A stretch of DNA of 64,000 bases, taken from Denticeps clupeoides (Eukaryota > Chordata > Actinopteri > Clupeiformes > Denticipitidae). The notes beneath the pieces were generated by a model. It saw only the letters and a list, made by a program, of their open reading frames with translations. It ran no database searches and had not been told where the DNA came from. The stretch is taken from the NCBI RefSeq assembly GCF_900700375.1, contig NC_041708.1, forward strand, positions 5,790,313 to 5,854,312, written 5' to 3'. The translations under genes were made by a program, and so were the position numbers. This document shows, piece after piece, positions 21,044-32,952 of the stretch. The stretch's first letter is position 1. Each line of letters begins with the position of its first letter.

Positions 21044-22300
21044 TGTACCTCTATTCAGAAATATTGATCATACTAGTTCTGTATAAAAATCTATTTATAC
21101 GCTATATATATATATAAAATCATTATCTGAATTACAATATGTGTGAATATAATTCAAATCTGTTAATGTATGAGAATTCTCAGAAATATGTTTATCCAGA
21201 TTTATCATTATCCAACAGTTGTGCTGATTCATTTTTCTTTGCTGATTCATCATTTTTCTTGTTGTTAAAAAAGCTTTACAACCTGAAGGAAATGTAACAA
21301 GAATAAAAATGTAATGAATTTTAATGGATCATGTTTCCATATTAAAGCAACCAAAATCTTTACCAGAGGCTGATCCATCGACTAGTCACCTACATACATG
21401 AATCCACTTAACACTATTTAGCTACAGCCGTGTTCTTTAACTTTGCAAATAAGGATTTTTATTCTGGAAGTATATCACATAACGTGTACAGTGATGCACA
21501 CAACAACTTCCAAACCCCACCGTCGGGACGGTGCTTTGCTCAGTGGCACCTCAATGGCACTTTGCCAGATCAGGATTCAAACCGGCAACCTTCTCATTAC
21601 AGGGCCGCTTCCATAACTGCTAGGCCGCCCCTGTGAGAAACACAAGCACACCTTAGTAGCATTAGTTTTCTTATCCAGTTAAAGCAATGTGTCCATTACA
21701 GACAACTTACGTCCTAAGCAGGTACCTCAGTAAGAACAACAGAACAAGCAAAGTCAGCAGAGGCTGCTCTCCTAGTGAACAGGACACAGGATTGAACTGA
21801 TAATGGATTCATTAATTTTTGATCAGTTCTTCTTGTAGTAGATGTTGTCACTGACATGAAAAACAAATGTTTTTACAATAATAGGACACTTAAACATTTT
21901 CAGATCCTTTTCTGTTACTTTACTTCTATTTAGAGGAGTTCTTGAAGACGTACATTTTTTGCCTCATTTAGGTTTTGTTTTTGTGAGAATTTTTATTCTT
22001 GATGTTCATGAAAGACCTCTTGAGCTGCAAACACACAATTTATCTAATTTTTTTTAGAATGTTATTATTTCTTTATTTATGCATGCGAAAATGTGACAAT
22101 TTGACATTTGCACAGTATACTGAGCCCTGCTAGTGCTGGGAAATGATGGAATGGAGACCAACTGGCTGTTAAATTATATGCAAGAAAGCACACAAAAAAG
22201 TGTAAAAGACGTCGCATGTGGCAGAGGACAAATTTCACTGTGTGCACCGTGTGCTGTGCTGCTGTGTATCACATGTGACAATCACTACACTTTATTATTA
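21044..22300 (+). repeat. 3'-flank block of the type A unit (duplicated four times in the cluster)
   Basis: This block recurs after psi-B1 (24894-26450), IFIT-4 (32953-34500) and IFIT-5 (39246-40800). Shared marks are 'gtaacaagaataaaaatg', 'gcaacc', 'ctagtcacctacatacatg', 'ctctcctagtgaacaggaca' and 'tgctgagccctgctagtgct'. It contains a partial SINE-B at 21525-21634 that is also present at the matching place in 33550-33658 and 39735-39838. An antisense-to-sense SINE-B tail at 22213-22300 replaces the later part of the block. Confidence 0.8.
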
Positions 22301-23069
22301 TTATTATTTATAAAGGTTGCACAACTGAATTTTAACTATCCATGCCAAAGAGGTTTGCAGATTGGAAACATGAAATTCATTGTTGCATATTCAATATCTG
22401 TACATTCTGAACATTCAATATCAATAACTCATCCCAAGCTAAGATCAGAGAAAATTTAAATAAAATGTGAATGTTAGTTTCAGTTTTAATTTTCACATGA
22501 TTGAGGAATCAACACCATTTTTACTCTGAAATGATGATTGGCAGACAGGAGAACCGGTTTTGTTCTCATATGAGGAAAGAATACGTTTTAAACAGTGCTT
22601 GACTTTAAAGCTTTTTAAAACCTGTTCTAATCTGGCCAAGAAGAGGAGGAAGAGGAAAGGAAAAATCGAAAATATATTTTTTGTAATGCATTGATTATTG
22701 TAATATTACATTTCGATTTGTAATTATTATTATGCAGTGTTGCAAATGAATCTGAAAGATTTGGAATGCCACTTTACGTGTGGAGTGGAGAAAAAGTCAC
22801 TGTCATGGCTGTCACTTGCCTGCCGAACCGCCAGAGGGCACCATTGCAACCCCGATAATGGCCAAGAGGAAGACATTGCAGACACCATAAGTTATCTGTT
22901 TGTCTTGGGTGCACCATCACCTTGGTAACTAGAAGGACAAGGAGCTCTTTCTAAACCAAGACACCAGAGCAGCAGTGCAATGTGAGAAAGGTTGGAGCCT
23001 GATTAACATGGGGCCCAAATACTATGAAAGTCAATGATAATTAAAAAAAAAAGCCCTAGAGATCAAACC

Positions 23070-24140
23070 AGAAAGAACTAAAAGTAAAGAACTAAAAGTT
23101 CACTCAGGTATTGAGGTATTGAGACCATTTAGAGATTTATAGGTCAAAAGTAGGATTTTGAAGTCAATCCTAAATTTGATGGGTAACCAGTGCAGTGATT
23201 GTAAGACTGGTCAAATTTCTTAGTTCTAGTTAGAACTCTAGTTAGAACTTCTGTACTAGCTAGAGTTTCCTCATGCACCTACTAGAGCATCCAGACGGTA
23301 ATGTGTTGCAGTAATCTAACCTTGATGTGATAAATGCATGGACCAACTTTTCTGCATCATGCATTGAAATGATATTTCTTATTTTTGCAATATTTCTAAG
23401 GTGAAAGAATGCTATCTGAGTGACATCTACATGCGAAGTGAATGAGAGACCTGCATCAATGATGACATCTAGATCCTTTACTTCAATACTTGGTGAAATA
23501 GAAAGGCTATCCAGGGTTATGGTGTAGTCAGCCAGCTTATGCCTGGCTGCTTGAGGCCCAAGTACGAGAGCTTCTGTCTTGTCAGGGTTTAACAGGAGAA
23601 AGTTGGTGAGCATCCACTGTCTAATGTCCTTCAGACAATTCTCTATTTTGTTCAGCTGCTGCCTCTGGTCTGGCATTGCTGACAGATACAGCTGTGTGTC
23701 GTCAGCGTAGCAATGAAAGCTAATACCGTGTTTGTGGATGATGTCACCTAAAGGTAACATGTATAGGGAAAATAGTAACGGACCTAGGACAGAACCTTGT
23801 GGAACACCAAACTCTACTTTACATGTAAAGACGAATCACCATTGATGTCCACAAACTGATATCGGTTGGTCAGATATGATCTGAACCATTCAAGGGCTGT
23901 TCCCTTAATCCCAATAACATTCTCTAACCTGGCAAGGAGAATAGCGTTATCAATAGTGTCAAACACAGGACAAGCAGCAAGATGCGTCCCTGATCAGAGG
24001 CCAACAGCAGGTCATTAACCACTTTAACCAGTTCTGTCTCAGTGCTATGATGAGGTCTAAATCCCAATTGATATACTTTGTGGATATTGTTACTGTCTAG
24101 GTATGTGCTCAGCTGCTGGGCTACAAAGATTTTTGATATA
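23070..24140 (-). mobile_element. L2-like LINE reverse transcriptase fragment
   Basis: Minus-strand frames carry [20 protein letters not shown] (near 24050), then [13 protein letters not shown] (the YADD catalytic block), [23 protein letters not shown] and, near 23130-23200, HWLPIKFRIDFKILLLTY. These are in the usual RT order. At least two frame breaks split it, and 5' sequence is missing. It interrupts IFIT psi-B1. Confidence 0.88.
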
Positions 24141-24365
24141 ATATGTCTCAATGGGCTTTGACAGGCCCTACAATTGACACCCCGACACTTGATCCTTCTC
24201 CCCACAAGGAAAATCTCCACACAAAAAAAGCTCTAGGAGAGAGAAAAGAAGAAAGGAAGAAACCTTTGAAAGGAGTGATACAGAGAGGGACCCCCTTCCA
24301 GGGTAGAGTGAGCCTGCAAGTGGTGTCAGTGCAGGGCTGGTGATGATTTGTCCAATAAGAGAAAA
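24141..24365 (-). mobile_element. LINE 3'UTR fragment
   Basis: 'tgtctcaatgggctttgaca' and 'ctctaggagagagaaaagaa' with 'gagggacccccttccagggt' recur in antisense at 27912-28140, 35621-35900 and 41634-41960, and in sense at 25790-25960. It is the 3'UTR of one LINE family. Confidence 0.75.
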
Positions 24366-24402
24366 AGTTCTACAGTTGTAGAGGTGGAGAAGTCCAACAT
24401 GT

Positions 24403-24513
24403 AGTAAGACACTTAACCCTGAGTTGCTCCAGGGGGGACTGTCCCTGTAACTACTGATTGTAATTCGCTCTGGATAAGGGCATCTGATAAATGCTGGTAA
24501 TAAATGTAAAGGT
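24403..24513 (+). mobile_element. SINE-A fragment
   Basis: Sense 3' half: 'gacacttaaccctgagttgc', 'gtaattcgctctggataagg', tgctggtaataaatg. The tRNA head is missing. Confidence 0.8.
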
Positions 24514-25407
24514 AAAGGCTTCTGAGGCCTTGGTTTCATCCATAAACCTTAATGTCCTGAGCATTCATGAAATTACTGTTATTAGTAATTAGACTTATCA
24601 GGAAATCTTCACCAACCTGATCCAAGAAGGTCAACTCGGGGAGAAGGATAAGCAGCACTGTCACTTCATCTATGGGAGGTTCCTATTTTTCAAGAGGAAT
24701 GATGAGGACAGATCTGTGGTATACAGGTATACAGCGGAGACAGGAAAAAAGCTGGAGAAAGACTCAGACAAGTAGCCAGACACAAGCGTGGTCAAATGTC
24801 CAATGAGATTTGGGCTTTTCTGGCTGCTGAGGATGAAAAGTCCAACAAAGGAGATGACCTTGCAAATGAATTCAGCCAAAAAGTTAACTTGTAATGTACC
24901 TCTATTCAGAAATATTGATCATACTAGTTCTGTATAAAAATCTGTTTATACGCTATGTATATAAAATCATTATCTGAATTACAATATGTGTGAATATAAC
25001 CCAAATCTGTAAATGTATGAGAATCCTCAGAAATATGTTTATCTAGATTTATCATTATCCAACAGTTGTGCCGATTCATTTTTCTTTGCTGATTCATAAT
25101 TTTTCTTGTTGTTAAAAAAGCTTTACAACCTGAAGGAAATGTAACAAGAATAACAATGTAATGAATTTTAATGGATCATGTTTCCATATTAAAGCAACCA
25201 AAATCTTTACCAGAGGCTGATCCATCGACTAGTCACCTACATACATGAATCCACTTAACACTATTTAGCTATAGCCATGTTCTTTAACTTTGAAAATAAG
25301 GATTTTTATTCTGGAAGTATATAGCAATATGTCCATAACAGACAACTTACGTCCTAAGCAGGTACATCAGTAAGAACAACAGAACAAGCAAAGTCAGCAG
25401 AGGCTGA

Positions 25408-25974
25408 CATATTTCAGTATTAACCACATATTTCAGTATCGGTCGTACAGTGCAACCGTCTGCCACTGCTTATGTTTGTTTTTCTCCGAGACACGGAATC
25501 AAGCACCCAGACTACTGGCAGACCCCAGTGATCAGACCAGCAAATAAATCCTGGTTCCTGACAACTGCTTCACAAGGACAAAACATGAAACAAACCAGAG
25601 GGTCACCACAGCCACCACCACCGTTACAACTACAGCTTCAGGGATCTTCAAATGGACCAGTAACATCATTATGGACACGTAATCTAGACCATGACACTGA
25701 CTACATCCTGGACTTCTCCAACCTTCAACCGTAGGACTTATCATTATATCATATCCAACCCTGCACTGACACCATTTGCAGGCTCACTCTACCCTGGGAT
25801 GGGTTTCTTCCTCTCTTTTTTTTCTCTCTCCTAGAGTTTTATTTGTGTGAAGTTTTTCCTTGTGTGCAGAAGGGTCAAGTGTGGGGGGTGTCAACTGTAG
25901 GGCCTGTCAAAGCCCATTGAGACATACTGTATGTGATTTTGGGCTATATAAGAAATAAATGTTGTTGTTGTGTT
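25408..25974 (+). mobile_element. LINE 3' end with (GTT)n tail, inserted in a type A 3' flank
   Basis: It ends 'ctatataagaaataaatg' plus gttgttgttg. The matching unoccupied places are 'gcagaggctgctctcctag' near 21760-21775 and 33765-33780, and 39965-39980. It is an insertion specific to this copy of the flank. Confidence 0.75.
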
Positions 25975-26838
25975 GCTCTCCTAGTGAACAGGACACAGGA
26001 TTGAGCTGATAATGGATTTTGAAGAGAAAAACAAGTCATGAATTTTTGATCAGTTCTTCTTGTAGTAGATGATGTCACTGACGTGAAAAACAAAAGTTTT
26101 TACAATAATAGCACACTTACACATTTTCTGATCCTTTTCTGTTACTTTACTTCTATTTAGAGGAGTTCTTGAAGACGTAATTTTTTTTTCAATTTTAGAT
26201 TTTTTTTTGGTGAGATTTTATTTCTTTATTTTCATGAAAGACCTCTTGAGCTGCAAACACACAATTTATCTAATCTTTTTAAAAATGTCATTATTTCTTT
26301 ATTTATGCATGCGAAAATTTTATAATTTGACACTTGCACAGTATGCTGAGCCCTGCTAGTGCTGGGAAATGATGGAATGGAGACCAAATGGCTGTTAAAT
26401 TATATGCAAGAAAACACACAAGTGTAAAAGACGTTACTCTTGATTTACTTCGAAAATTGATTTGGAGTCAGTGCATGACATTGAACTGAAAAATATTCAT
26501 CTGGATTTGTTTAAATTTTCACCAGCAATTCTTTGGTCCACAATGAATCCCCCATGTAAAATGAAATTATAAGAAACACATTAAATGTAATAATACAAAG
26601 AGTTTTTACACTGACGTTTGTAATATCACTATTCCATTGGCAACTATTACAATAGATAAAAATACATCATGGCTTCAAGAGAGTATTTAAAGATCATTTA
26701 AGAAACAATTTCTGTCATCATTGTTGTATATTATTATTGGTGTTGTTTGATTTAGTACAATTCCAGTCATACTGGCATGTTTGAAAAGTGAGTTTTCAGT
26801 CGATAATTACATTTTCTCTAATGTCATGTAAAGGTAGT

Positions 26839-27144
26839 TGCGACTCCCAGGACTGTGGGACCATCACAGCAGGTTCTCCTGCACCTGATTATGGAGTCCT
26901 GGTCCATCCCAGGTGAAACCAACTAGGCTTGATAGATCAGGACTCCATAAGAACCATTAATGTGGACCGTGACGTACCTGGTTTCTGTTCCTCGCAATCG
27001 ACGCACGCCTTAGGCTTTCTTTTCATTCATTCATTTACCTTTTCGGCCATCGTGCCTGGTTTTATTGTCCTTCATAGTAAAATCCCTTTTTCATGATGTC
27101 CTGCTTTTGCGCATTTTCCCCCCTTGGACAGTAAAGTCATGACA
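26839..27144 (+). mobile_element. Solo Gypsy-type LTR (fossil)
   Basis: About 306 bp, TG...CA ends, polyadenylation signal 'catagtaaaatcc' and 'catgatgtcctgcttttgcg'. The same insertion with the same flanks ('ctctaatgtcatgtaaagg') lies at 34548-34853, so it entered before that block was duplicated. No internal genes remain. Confidence 0.75.
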
Positions 27145-27299
27145 GTAGAGTAAAGGTTGCACAACTAAATTTTAACTATCCATGCCAAAGATGTTTGCAG
27201 ATTGGAAACATGAAGTTTATTGTTGCATGTTCAATATCTGTACATTCTGAAAATTCAATATCAATAACTCATCCCAAGCTAAGATCAGAGAAAATGAAA

Positions 27300-27905
27300 A
27301 TAAAATGTGAATGTTAGTTTCAGTTTTTATTATTTTACATGAACACCATTTTTACTCTGAAATGATGATTGGCAGACAGGAGAACTGGTTTTGTTCTCAT
27401 ATGAGGACAGAATACTATATAAACAGTGTTTGGCTTTATAGCTTTTTAAAACCTGATCTGGCCAAGAAGAGGAGGAAGAGGAAAAATCGAAAATATCAGT
27501 TTGGAATGCATTGATTATTGTAATAATACATTTCAATTTGTAATTATTATGATTTCATTGCAAATGAATCTGAAATGAAAATGGTGCAAATGAATCTGAA
27601 AGATTTGGAATTCCACTTTAGTGAGGAGTGGAGAAAAAGACACTGTCATGGCTGTCATTTTCCTGCAGAACCGCCAGAGGGCACCAGTGCAATTCCGATA
27701 ATGGCCGAGAGGAAGACATTGCAGACACCATAAGTTACTTTACTTTACTTTCTGTTTGTCTTGGGTCCACCATCACCTTGGTAACTAGGAGGACAAGGAG
27801 CTCTTTCTAAACCAATACACCAGAGCAGCATGGTGAGAAAGGTTGGAGCAGGATGAACATGGGGCCTAAATACTATGAAAGTCTAGGATAAATTTAGAGA
27901 TCCAA
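27300..27905 (+). pseudogene. IFIT psi-B2: N-terminal pseudogene
   Basis: A-type promoter text with TTAGTTTCAGTTTT (about 27311-27324) and a TATA-like ctatataaac is followed by MNLKDLEFHFSEEW-like coding remains at 27590-27640. A frame-breaking base loss (tttagtgagg for tttacgtgggg) and the same ~110-bp foreign segment as in the other psi-B copies follow. It ends in a LINE fragment after 'aaatactatgaaagtcta'. All TPR coding sequence downstream is absent. Confidence 0.85.
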
Positions 27906-27911
27906 CCAGAA

Positions 27912-28140
27912 CATCAACAACAACAACAACATTCATTTCTTACATAGACCAAAATCACATACAATGTCTCAATGGGCTCACATATGTCTCAATGGGCTTT
28001 GACAAGCCCTACAGTTGACACCCCCCACACTAGACCCTTCGGCATACAGGGAAAAACTCCACACAAAAAACTCTAGGAGAGAGAAAAAAAAGGAAGAAAC
28101 CTTGGGCAAGAGTGAAACAGAGAGGGACGCCCTTCCAGGG
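27912..28140 (-). mobile_element. LINE 3'UTR fragment with (AAC)n tail
   Basis: Antisense copy of the family at 25790-25970, with its (GTT)n tail seen here as caacaacaacaac. It joins directly to the type C exon-1 region at 'ccagggtctgcatcgtgcaa', so the normal upstream sequence of that unit is lost. Confidence 0.75.
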
Positions 28141-28176
28141 TCTGCATCGTGCAACCTCCACCATGCAATGATAAAA

Positions 28177-30340
28177 ATGAGGTAAAGTTAATAGAGTTTT
28201 GCGCAGGTTAAAAGTTCCTGTCTCCTGGTGCAGCGACCAATAACATCAGTAATAACTATCCTTTATTAAAAATTTTCTTAGTAATACCAGTTGCAGTGAC
28301 TGTATGGACTGCATGAGGTGGTGACATTTGTTTTCAATATTAACACACATTTAGAAATCTTTTAAACTTGGACATCCTTTTCTTAATTTTTTTTTACCAT
28401 AACATCCTCTGCTTTACTGTTGTGAGATGTACTTATTTTCAGTTTAAAGGTACTCTGTTGTTTGTGGTGTGAAGGTATTTGTCAGGATTGACTGCAGCTG
28501 TGCTTATCACCGGTGGCCAATCCTGACAGCGCTTAAATACCCTAGTTTTCCGCCCCTTCAGAAGGGACTGCATTTTTGTGAACTCAGACATAAACTTGAC
28601 TTCAGTCTGTGAATGTATGTGTTTTAAGTTCTGGCAATCGCCACATGCCTGCGGGCAAGTTTACGTTCTTTATTGTAGTTAAATTGTAGTGTAGTTAAAC
28701 GCCGCTGTTTATTTGTGTTTATTGTTTGTGTAGTAATAAAAACCCCTTCACAGAATGTCAAACCTCTGCGCTTCCATCCCCCGTAAGTCCGTAGGCGTGA
28801 CAGTATTGATGCAAATTACGTCCCTTCTGGCAGACTGTGCGCACATACTTAAAAACTTATGATTTAGGTTTCGTTTTTTTAAGGTTAAGGTTTCCCTTAT
28901 TGTTAAATTAAAAAAAAAAACATTCCACAGTGACTAGCCTAGAGTGCTCCACATCAAAACCACAGAACCTGCAGAGCCGCTTCCTTTTTATATTTTTTAC
29001 ACAGAGTGATGTGGATCAGAGAAACACAATTTTGATCTTTCTATTGCGTCTTTGTACCTGCTGAAAAAACTGAGCGTGTGTTGTTTAGACTGGTTGTGAA
29101 ATTATCCGTTTAATTTTTTTTTTTTTTTACTATTTTCTCTCTGTTGCAAACATGGTGCTAATCTTGAATTCCATACAAGATTTAGTGCAGTGAAATGATG
29201 CTTAACTTGTATAGTTATCACTGATGTCAATACCATTACTTACAGTGACAAAATTGACCCTGAGCTGGACGGGCTGGAGTGCCTTTATACATTGCAAGTG
29301 GAAATTGATTCAGGAAGCCACAGAAAAATCCGCCAAAACCTCTTGAAAAAAAGTTCAACAATCACCTCTTCATTACCAAGACACATATTTCAGCATTTTG
29401 GCATTTGTGCTTCACCTGGAAGGAGAAACTGAGATGGCCCTTGAGTACCTCTGCAAGGCTGAAGAGGCTTTAAAAGAGGACAAGCGTGATGAGACTGACT
29501 TCATCGTCACCTATTCCAGCTTTGCCTGGATCCACCATCACCTTAAGAACCAGAAAGATATGGAGCGCTACCGTGACAAGGTGAGAAGCATCAGTCGAGA
29601 GGGAGCTGCAGCAACAGTGCATGGAGAGAAAGGCTGGAGCTTCTTAAAACTAGGAAGCATGTTCTTTGAAAGGGCCAAGGAAAGTTTTGAGAAAGCCCTG
29701 GAGCTCAACCCTGAAAACCCCACCTACAATATGGGTTATGGAGTCGTCTTGTACAGAATAGAGGATCTAGATAAGAAACATGAAATTAAGCCAGAATACA
29801 GTGCAGCAGTGAAACAGCTGAGGAAAACATTGTCTCTGGATTCTGGTTATTCTGAAGCCATGACCCTCTTAGCCCTAAAAGTCCAAAAATACGATGAGCG
29901 GGAAGCAGATGAGCTAATTGTAAAGGCTCTTGTGTTGTCTCCTGATGTACCTCACATTATCGCATATGTGGACACATACCTGAGATTTATAAAAGGTCAT
30001 TAGAGATCCTCAAAAGTGCACTTATCCAGACTCCTACTTCTGTCTTCCTCAATCACCAAGCAGGTCTCTGCTACAAGAAGAAATACACGCAGCTGATAAA
30101 GTCTGGGAGGAGAGATGAAGCTGCAGCTGATGTGAAGGAGTGCATTCGGTTCCTGTCAGAGGCTGTCAGACTGGACCCCTCAAACACAAACGCCATGATG
30201 AACTTGGCCGAGGCGTATGCTGAGGACCATCAGCTACAGAAGGTGATAGATATCTTCAAAAAGGCACTTGCCCAGAATCCAAATTCTGATATCCTGAATC
30301 TAAAAGCAGGTCTCTGATACAAGAAGAAATACATGCAGCT
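28177..30340 (+). pseudogene. IFIT psi-C1: type C pseudogene with a solo LTR in its intron
   Basis: Exon 1 ATGAG|gtaaag is at 28177-28181. Exon 2 begins at 29246 after attacttacag. Relative to IFIT-2 it has a 1-nt insertion near 29345 (cttgaaaaaaagtt), a 10-nt deletion near 29990 and a TGC to TGA stop at 30315-30317. A SINE-B replaces the rest from 30341. The longest open stretch is 29398-30003. Intron length is enlarged by a 323-bp solo LTR (28480-28802). Confidence 0.9.
28480..28802 (+). mobile_element. Solo LTR with 5-bp target duplication (fossil)
   Basis: Starts TGTCAGGATTG and ends GGCGTGACA, 323 bp, with 'gtagtaataaaaacc' as polyadenylation signal. It is flanked by GTATT on both sides (28475-28479 and 28803-28807). 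The paralogous introns at 13945 and 36265 read gaaggtattgatgc and gaagctattgatgc without it. It is therefore younger than the type C duplications. No internal genes are left. Confidence 0.9.
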
Positions 30341-30477
30341 GTCATGGCTGCCCACTGCTCACTCAGGTTGATGGGTTCAATTCAGAGGACAAATTTCACC
30401 GTGTGCACCGTGTGCTGTGCTGCTGTATATCACAAGTGACAATCACTTCACTTTATTCACTTTATTTTATTTTTAAG
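30341..30477 (+). mobile_element. SINE-B 3' fragment ending IFIT psi-C1
   Basis: Sense-oriented body: 'gtcatggctgcccactgctc', 'gaggacaaatttcaccgtgt', 'gtgacaatcacttcacttta'. The tRNA head is missing. Confidence 0.85.
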
Positions 30478-30697
30478 GACTCCATATGTGTCACCTTATG
30501 CTTCCACATTAATGTGGACCATAACATACCTGGTTTATGTTTCTGTTCCTAGCAATCACCACATGTTTTATGGTTCATTTTCTCTCATTTTCCTTTTTGG
30601 CCATCATGCCTGGCTTTTTTGCCCTTCCTAATAAAATCCCTATTTCATGATGTCCTGCTTCAGCTCATTTCCCCCCTTGGACAGTAAAGTTGTGACA
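30478..30697 (+). mobile_element. LTR fragment (fossil), 5' truncated
   Basis: Matches the later two thirds of the LTR at 34548-34853, from 'ccacattaatgtggacc' to 'aaagttgtgaca'. Confidence 0.65.
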
Positions 30698-30788
30698 GTA
30701 AAGTAAAGGTTGCACAACTAAATTTTAACTATCCAGGCCAATGGTGTTTGCAGATTGGAAACATGAAGTTCATTGTTGCATTGTTGCA

Positions 30789-31289
30789 TACAGTCGTGGC
30801 CAAAAGTTTTGAAAATGACACGAATGCTGTTTTTCCAAAAATTGCAGCTTCTGTTTTTATTATGGCAATTTACATATACTCCAGGTTTTTAAGAAGAACG
30901 ATCAGATTAATTGCAAAGTAATTGAGTTAGAATAGCAGACTGGATGCTTTAAAAACAGGGTCATGCTTGAAATCATTGTTCTTCCTCTGTTAACCACGGT
31001 TAACTGCAAGGAATCACGTACAGTCATCATTTTGTTGCATAAAAAGGGCTTCACATACAAGGATATTGCTGCTACTAAATCAACCATTTATTGGGTCATC
31101 AAAAACTTTAAGGAGAGAGCTTCAAGTGTTGTGAAGAAGGCTTCAGGGTGTACAAGAAAGGCCAACAAGCACCAGGACAATCTCCCATAAAATGCGTTAA
31201 TTATACATTAATACACTGAAGCAGAAACCAATACACTGAAGCAGAAACTAGTATTTGTGGCATTCTCAAAATATTTTGCCATGACTGCA
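30789..31289 (+). mobile_element. Internally deleted Tc1-like element in the IFIT-4 promoter
   Basis: It begins TACAGTCGTGGCCAAAAG and ends at 'tgccatgactgca', an inverted version of the start. The internal frame 30963-31190 reads KESRTVIILLHKKGFTYKD then KNFKERASSVVKKASGCTRK, the transposase N-terminus only. The rest of the transposase is deleted. It separates the distal block 'gtttgcagattggaaacatg' from the proximal promoter. Confidence 0.82.
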
Positions 31290-31362
31290 CATTCTGAACA
31301 TTCAATATCAACAGATCATCCCAAGCTATGATCAGAGGAAATGAAAATAAAATGGGAATGTT

Positions 31363-31374
31363 AGTTTCAGTTTT
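31363..31374 (+). promoter_or_regulatory. IRF/ISRE-like element of IFIT-4
   Basis: AGTTTCAGTTTT matches the inverted ISRE AGTTTCNNTTTC at all but the last base. Its complement AAAACTGAAACT contains the IRF core AANNGAAA. A nearby GAAATGAAAA (31339-31348) may add to it. The same element precedes IFIT-5 (37432-37443) and the psi-B copies. Confidence 0.55.
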
Positions 31375-31552
31375 TATTTTCACATGATCGATGAAGCAAC
31401 ACCATTTTCTATTCAGTGATGATGATTGGCAGACAGGAGAACTGGATTTGTTCTAATCAAAGGGCAGGGAACTATTTAAATAGGGTTTGGCTTTACAGCT
31501 TTTTAAAACCTGTTCTGATCTGGCCAAGAAAAGAAGAGGAGGAAAAGTGGAA

Positions 31553-32952
31553 ATGGAGTAAGTACCCTGTTCAATATAATTTAAGACTTCATTATCATTG
31601 TTATTATTAAATTTCGATTTGTAATTATTACTATTATATTTCTTGATGCAGTGGAAATAATGAATCTCAGATGAAAGAGTTGGAATGCCTCTTTACGTGG
31701 GGAGTGGAGAAAAGTGACATGAAAGACCTTGACACACTCCTAAAAAACCACCTGCATAGGGTTAGTATCACACCAATTCGTTACCATGCCACATATTTCC
31801 ACATATTGGCATTTGTGTCTCACCTGAAGGGTGATGATGAGGCAGCATTAGATTACCTCCACAAAGCTGAAGATGCTTTAAAGAAGGACAAGCGTGACGA
31901 GGCTGACTTCGTTGTCACGTATTCCAGTTTGGATCCACAATCACCTTGGTAACCAGGAGGACAAGGAGTTCTATCTAAACCAAGTGAAAAGCATAAGTGA
32001 AGACACCAGACCAGCAGTGCATGGTGAGAAAGGTTGGAGCCTGATGAAGATGGGACCCAAATACTATGAAAAATCCAAGGAAAGTTTTGAAAAAGCCCTG
32101 GAGATCAAACCAGAACACCTGTCCTACAATATGGGTTATGGAGTCGTCTTGTACAGAATGGAGGATCTAGATAAGGAACATGAAATTCAGCCAGAAGACA
32201 GTGCAGCAGTGAAACAGCTGAGGAAAACCTTGGCTCTGTATCCTGATTTTACAGAAGCCATGACCCTCTTAGCTGTAAAAAAAACACAGGAATCTTGTGA
32301 ACTAGTCCTAAAGGCCTTGTCTCTGTCTCCTAATGAGAAACACATTAAGAAATATTTGGTTCACTATATAAAAAAATGTTCTCCTGAGGAATCATTAGAG
32401 ATGATTAAAAGTGCACTTGTTCAAACTCCAACTTCTAACTACTACGAAGTAGGCGTCTGCTACAAGGAGAAATACGTGCAGCTGATAAAGTCTGGGAGGA
32501 GAGATGAAGCTGCAGCTTATGTAAAGAAGTGCATTCGGTTCCTGTCAGAGGCTGTCAGACTGGACCCCTCAAACACAAACGCCATGATGAACTTGGCCGA
32601 GGCGTATGCTGAGGACCAACAGCTGCAGAGGGCAGAGGAAATCTTCACCAACCTGATCCAAGAAGGTCAACTAGGGGAGAAGGATAAGCAGCACTGTCAC
32701 TTCATCTATGGGAGGTTCCTATATTTCAAGAGGAATGATGAGGACAGATCTGTGGAGCAGTACAAAGAGGCGTACAAGATACAGGTATACAGCGGAGACA
32801 GGAAAAAAGCTGGAGAAAGACTCAGACAAGTAGCCACACGCAAGCATGGTCAAATGTCCAATGAGATTTGGGCTTTTCTGGCTGCTGAGGATGAAAAGTC
32901 CAACAAAGGAGATGACCTTGCAAGTGAATTCAGCCAAAAAGTTAACTTGTAA
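31553..32952 (+). pseudogene. ifit: IFIT-4 (type A unit), disrupted by one 4-nt deletion
   Basis: Exon 1 ATGGA|gtaagt is at 31553-31557. Exon 2 starts at 31652 (MDGNNESQMKELECLFTW). A 4-nt deletion at about 31931 (agtttggatcc, against agtttggcctggatcc in IFIT-3 and IFIT-5) shifts the frame, and the first frame ends at 31952. The downstream frame is open to the normal C-terminus FSQKVNL at 32952. Only one copy of the 82-aa TPR module is present, and a short stretch near 32430-32450 is missing (TSNYYEVGVCYKEKY). Promoter, splice sites and polyadenylation signal are intact. It is either a young pseudogene, an allele, or an assembly error. Confidence 0.85.

Larger units (their letters stand above)
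22460..24893 (+). pseudogene. IFIT psi-B1: interrupted IFIT pseudogene
   Basis: The promoter-like part has the IRF-type TTAGTTTCAGTTTT near 22474-22488. 22737-23040 encodes MNLKDLECHFTCGVEK, then a foreign segment of about 110 bp, then 'caccatcaccttggtaacta' and 'gtgagaaaggttggagcctg'. An L2-like LINE (23070-24140) and further repeats follow. 24601-24893 is an IFIT C-terminus (EIFTNLIQEGQLGEKDKQHC, ending FSQKVNL). The first part has in-frame stops, most TPR exon sequence is deleted, and the 3' part also lacks the EQYKEAYK segment. Confidence 0.85.

Noticed and set aside
27912-27930. CRISPR-like or satellite array at caacaacaacaac
   Set aside because: It is the simple-repeat tail of an antisense LINE, as shown by the sense copy ending gttgttgttg at 25960-25974.
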